Assembly: GCA_035555315.1 (NCBI GenBank)
Contig: DATMGU010000044.1
Location: 1-64,000 of the forward strand
Length of the DNA stretch: 64,000 nt
Direction: 5' to 3'
From: DATMGU01 sp035555315
GTDB taxonomy: Bacteria; Pseudomonadota; Alphaproteobacteria; ATCC43930; CGMCC-115725
Under the pieces are notes generated by a model that saw nothing but the letters and a program-made list of their open reading frames with translations, did not search any database and was not told where the DNA came from. Of this stretch, positions 61,983-64,000 are shown one piece after another (position 1 is the stretch's first letter; each line of letters opens with the position of its first letter). A program made the translations under genes and the position numbers.

Positions 61983-63800
61983 AGCATAGCGGTTCAGAAA
62001 TCGCGGTCCAGCTGCAACAGGCTGTTGCTGTTTACCGCTTCCCCGTAGAGCATAGCGGTTCAGAAATCGCGGTCCAGCTGCAACTTTGGTGTGGGATGAC
62101 CACCGAGAATGATTAGCATAGCGGTTCAGAAATCGCGGTCCAGCTGCAACATTGGGGAAACACCGAAATGAAAACTTTCCAGCATAGCGGTTCAGAAATC
62201 GCGGTCCAGCTGCAACTCTCGTAGTTCTTTCATGCGTCGGCCGATAGCATAGCGGTTCAGAAATCGCGGTCCAGCTGCAACACCAATGGGGGAACGGTGC
62301 AGACGAGCCCGAGCATAGCGGTTCAGAAATCGCGGTCCAGCTGCAACCGTAGGAACGCTTGCCCGCGCTTACCTCGGAGCATAGCGGTTCAGAAATCGCG
62401 GTCCAGCTGCAACTCAAGTATGGAAGAACTGCGCACCTTAAGCAGCATAGCGGTTCAGAAATCGCGGTCCAGCTGCAACATGGACGCGATGGACTAAACC
62501 AGCTTCCGCAGCATAGCGGTTCAGAAATCGCGGTCCAGCTGCAACATGCCCATCAACGAGCAGAACGCCAGCACGAGCATAGCGGTTCAGAAATCGCGGT
62601 CCAGCTGCAACTATCAACATCCGCCGCAAGTGCCGAATTTCAGCATAGCGGTTCAGAAATCGCGGTCCAGCTGCAACAGGGGCGTATCGGTCGTAGCGGC
62701 GGCACCGAGCATAGCGGTTCAGAAATCGCGGTCCAGCTGCAACTCTCGCCGCCATGGCGGATCATGTCGCCGAGCATAGCGGTTCAGAAATCGCGGTCCA
62801 GCTGCAACCACAACCCAGCGATTGCGTACGTCAAGTCCAAGCATAGCGGTTCAGAAATCGCGGTCCAGCTGCAACTATGCTACCCAATATACGAACCCGG
62901 CGAAGAGCATAGCGGTTCAGAAATCGCGGTCCAGCTGCAACCGCGGTGATGTCCCCGTCCATCTCAAGCAATTAGCATAGCGGTTCAGAAATCGCGGTCC
63001 AGCTGCAACATCAGCATCTCATTCAGGCTCGACAGCCCTTAGCATAGCGGTTCAGAAATCGCGGTCCAGCTGCAACCAAAGGATGGTTCGCTCCTCCTCC
63101 GCGCGGAGCATAGCGGTTCAGAAATCGCGGTCCAGCTGCAACAAGCCGGTGAATGGAGCGGCTCCGGCTTCAAGCATAGCGGTTCAGAAATCGCGGTCCA
63201 GCTGCAACCGCAGGGTAGATCGACGATGCGGGTTGGTTAGCATAGCGGTTCAGAAATCGCGGTCCAGCTGCAACCGGGCCATAGACGATCCCGAATGGTG
63301 GGAAGCATAGCGGTTCAGAAATCGCGGTCCAGCTGCAACGAACCTCGTTGGTTCGGCGCCAGGAAGCACAGCATAGCGGTTCAGAAATCGCGGTCCAGCT
63401 GCAACCAGCGACGTGCCGCAGTTGACCGGCCCGGTAGCATAGCGGTTCAGAAATCGCGGTCCAGCTGCAACACGGCTTCGCTCCGACGATGATGAGCGAT
63501 AGCATAGCGGTTCAGAAATCGCGGTCCAGCTGCAACTCAGCTCTATCCCATGGTCACGGGCGACCTAGCATAGCGGTTCAGAAATCGCGGTCCAGCTGCA
63601 ACGTACGGTACTCGTTCTCGATGCTTTCCCAAAGCATAGCGGTTCAGAAATCGCGGTCCAGCTGCAACTCCAGCACGAACAAGGTGACGCCCTTCTGCAG
63701 CATAGCGGTTCAGAAATCGCGGTCCAGCTGCAACCTTTTCTGCCCAAGCGCGCACTTTCTCAAAAGCATAGCGGTTCAGAAATCGCGGTCCAGCTGCGAC
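61983..63800 (-). CRISPR. Type II-C CRISPR array, 28 repeats and 27 spacers
   Basis: A 36-nt repeat (plus strand begins AGCATAGCGGTTCAG, ends CCAGCTGCAAC) occurs 28 times, from 61983 to 63800. Twenty spacers are 30 nt long; the 4th, 12th, 20th and 23rd are 29, the 13th and 16th are 31 and the 15th is 32. All repeats I checked are identical except the last, which ends GCTGCGAC. The minus-strand form starts GTTGCAGC and ends GCTATGCT, the usual type II crRNA repeat orientation, and the tracrRNA anti-repeat agrees. I therefore set transcription on the minus strand. The open frames through the array are artefacts of the repeat. Confidence 0.98.
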
Positions 63801-63884
63801 ATCCGATCGCCTAGGTCGCGGCTTGTTCTCGACAACGATACTCGGCCGAATTTCTAGCGAGAGAACCTATCGGGCGCACCGACT

Positions 63885-64000
63885 CTACGGCCGCCGTGCC
63901 GGCTGAGTCCCGGGTGACGGCCCCTGTTCGATCGCTTTCTGAACGTCGAGGAGGAAGGCGTCGGCTCGCTTGTAGAGGGCGGGTAAGAGGGATGCGTCCA
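63885..64000 (-). CDS. C-terminal end of an unidentified protein (cut by window edge)
   Basis: The minus strand is open from the window edge to a stop at 63885-63887 and encodes DASLLPALYKRADAFLLDVQ, then KAIEQGPSPGTQPARRP. The helical first half and disordered tail look like a genuine C-terminus. No family can be named from 38 codons. It would converge on the end of the array that is far from cas2. Confidence 0.4.
   Translation of the reverse strand, partial: DASLLPALYKRADAFLLDVQKAIEQGPSPGTQPARRP

Noticed and set aside
61908..63857. Long open frames on both strands made of repeated SIAVQKSRSSCN or AAGPRFLNRYA units
   Set aside because: They are translations of the 36-nt CRISPR repeat with spacers in between. 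The frames break wherever spacer length changes, and no start or ribosome site fits.

Overview
The window is GC-rich, tightly packed bacterial DNA. It is dominated by ABC uptake operons, sugar-acid, aromatic-acid and amino-acid catabolism, and LacI, LysR, TetR and XRE regulators. Codon use, the regulator repertoire, the MipA/OmpV and YqaE/Pmp3 proteins and a compact type II-C CRISPR-Cas9 locus fit a soil or water Gram-negative alphaproteobacterium. A Rhodospirillales-like host is my guess; no marker in the window fixes the genus.

Layout. (1) 1-5.4 kb is an accessory scar: the tail of a LysR gene, a doubly frameshifted YaaC-like gene, remnants of TPR and hydrolase genes, an intact SDR/TetR divergent pair, a tRNA-like fragment, short direct repeats and two strong terminators. 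(2) 5.4-18.3 kb looks like one LacI-controlled regulon. It holds a PotABCD-type transporter, an ADP-ribosylglycohydrolase-family protein, an FMN 2-hydroxyacid oxidase, an Asp/Glu racemase-like protein, an SMP-30 lactonase, a nucleoside hydrolase, a ModA-like protein and a uronate-dehydrogenase-like enzyme. Four GTAAGCGYTTWC-type operators are spread over it. (3) 18.4-21.7 kb is plasmid or island debris: an IS630 tail, a DUF433/DUF5615 toxin-antitoxin pair, a wrecked ParB gene and a TumA/TumE-like pair.

(4) 21.9-36.9 kb is a catabolic cluster with two shikimate/quinate dehydrogenase homologues, a type II dehydroquinase homologue, a polar amino-acid-type ABC transporter, CoA-transferase, MaoC, VOC, ketopantoate-reductase-like and hydratase enzymes, two Gfo/Idh/MocA oxidoreductases, and LysR and LacI regulators. 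(5) 36.9-46.7 kb is a Dpp-type ABC system with two paralogous solute-binding proteins, an FAD amine/amino-acid oxidase-like enzyme and an XRE-cupin regulator; three copies of the palindrome CAATATATTG mark its promoters. (6) 46.8-54 kb holds ordinary genes: intradiol dioxygenase, chemoreceptor, GST/ArsR, serine/threonine dehydratase, Pmp3, LivK-like protein and MipA. (7) 54.1-57.2 kb is a three-gene set: FAD halogenase/reductase-like protein, PlsC-like acyltransferase and GT2 glycosyltransferase.

(8) 57.15-63.8 kb is a complete type II-C CRISPR-Cas system: cas9 (1,045 codons), cas1, cas2 and an array of 28 repeats and 27 spacers. A tracrRNA can be read on the minus strand between the glycosyltransferase and cas9. 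It has a 17-nt exact anti-repeat core and ends at a hairpin terminator that can also serve the glycosyltransferase. The array appears to be transcribed opposite to the cas genes, with its degenerate repeat far from cas2. This is the most complete and testable system in the window. The last 116 bases carry the end of an unidentified minus-strand gene.
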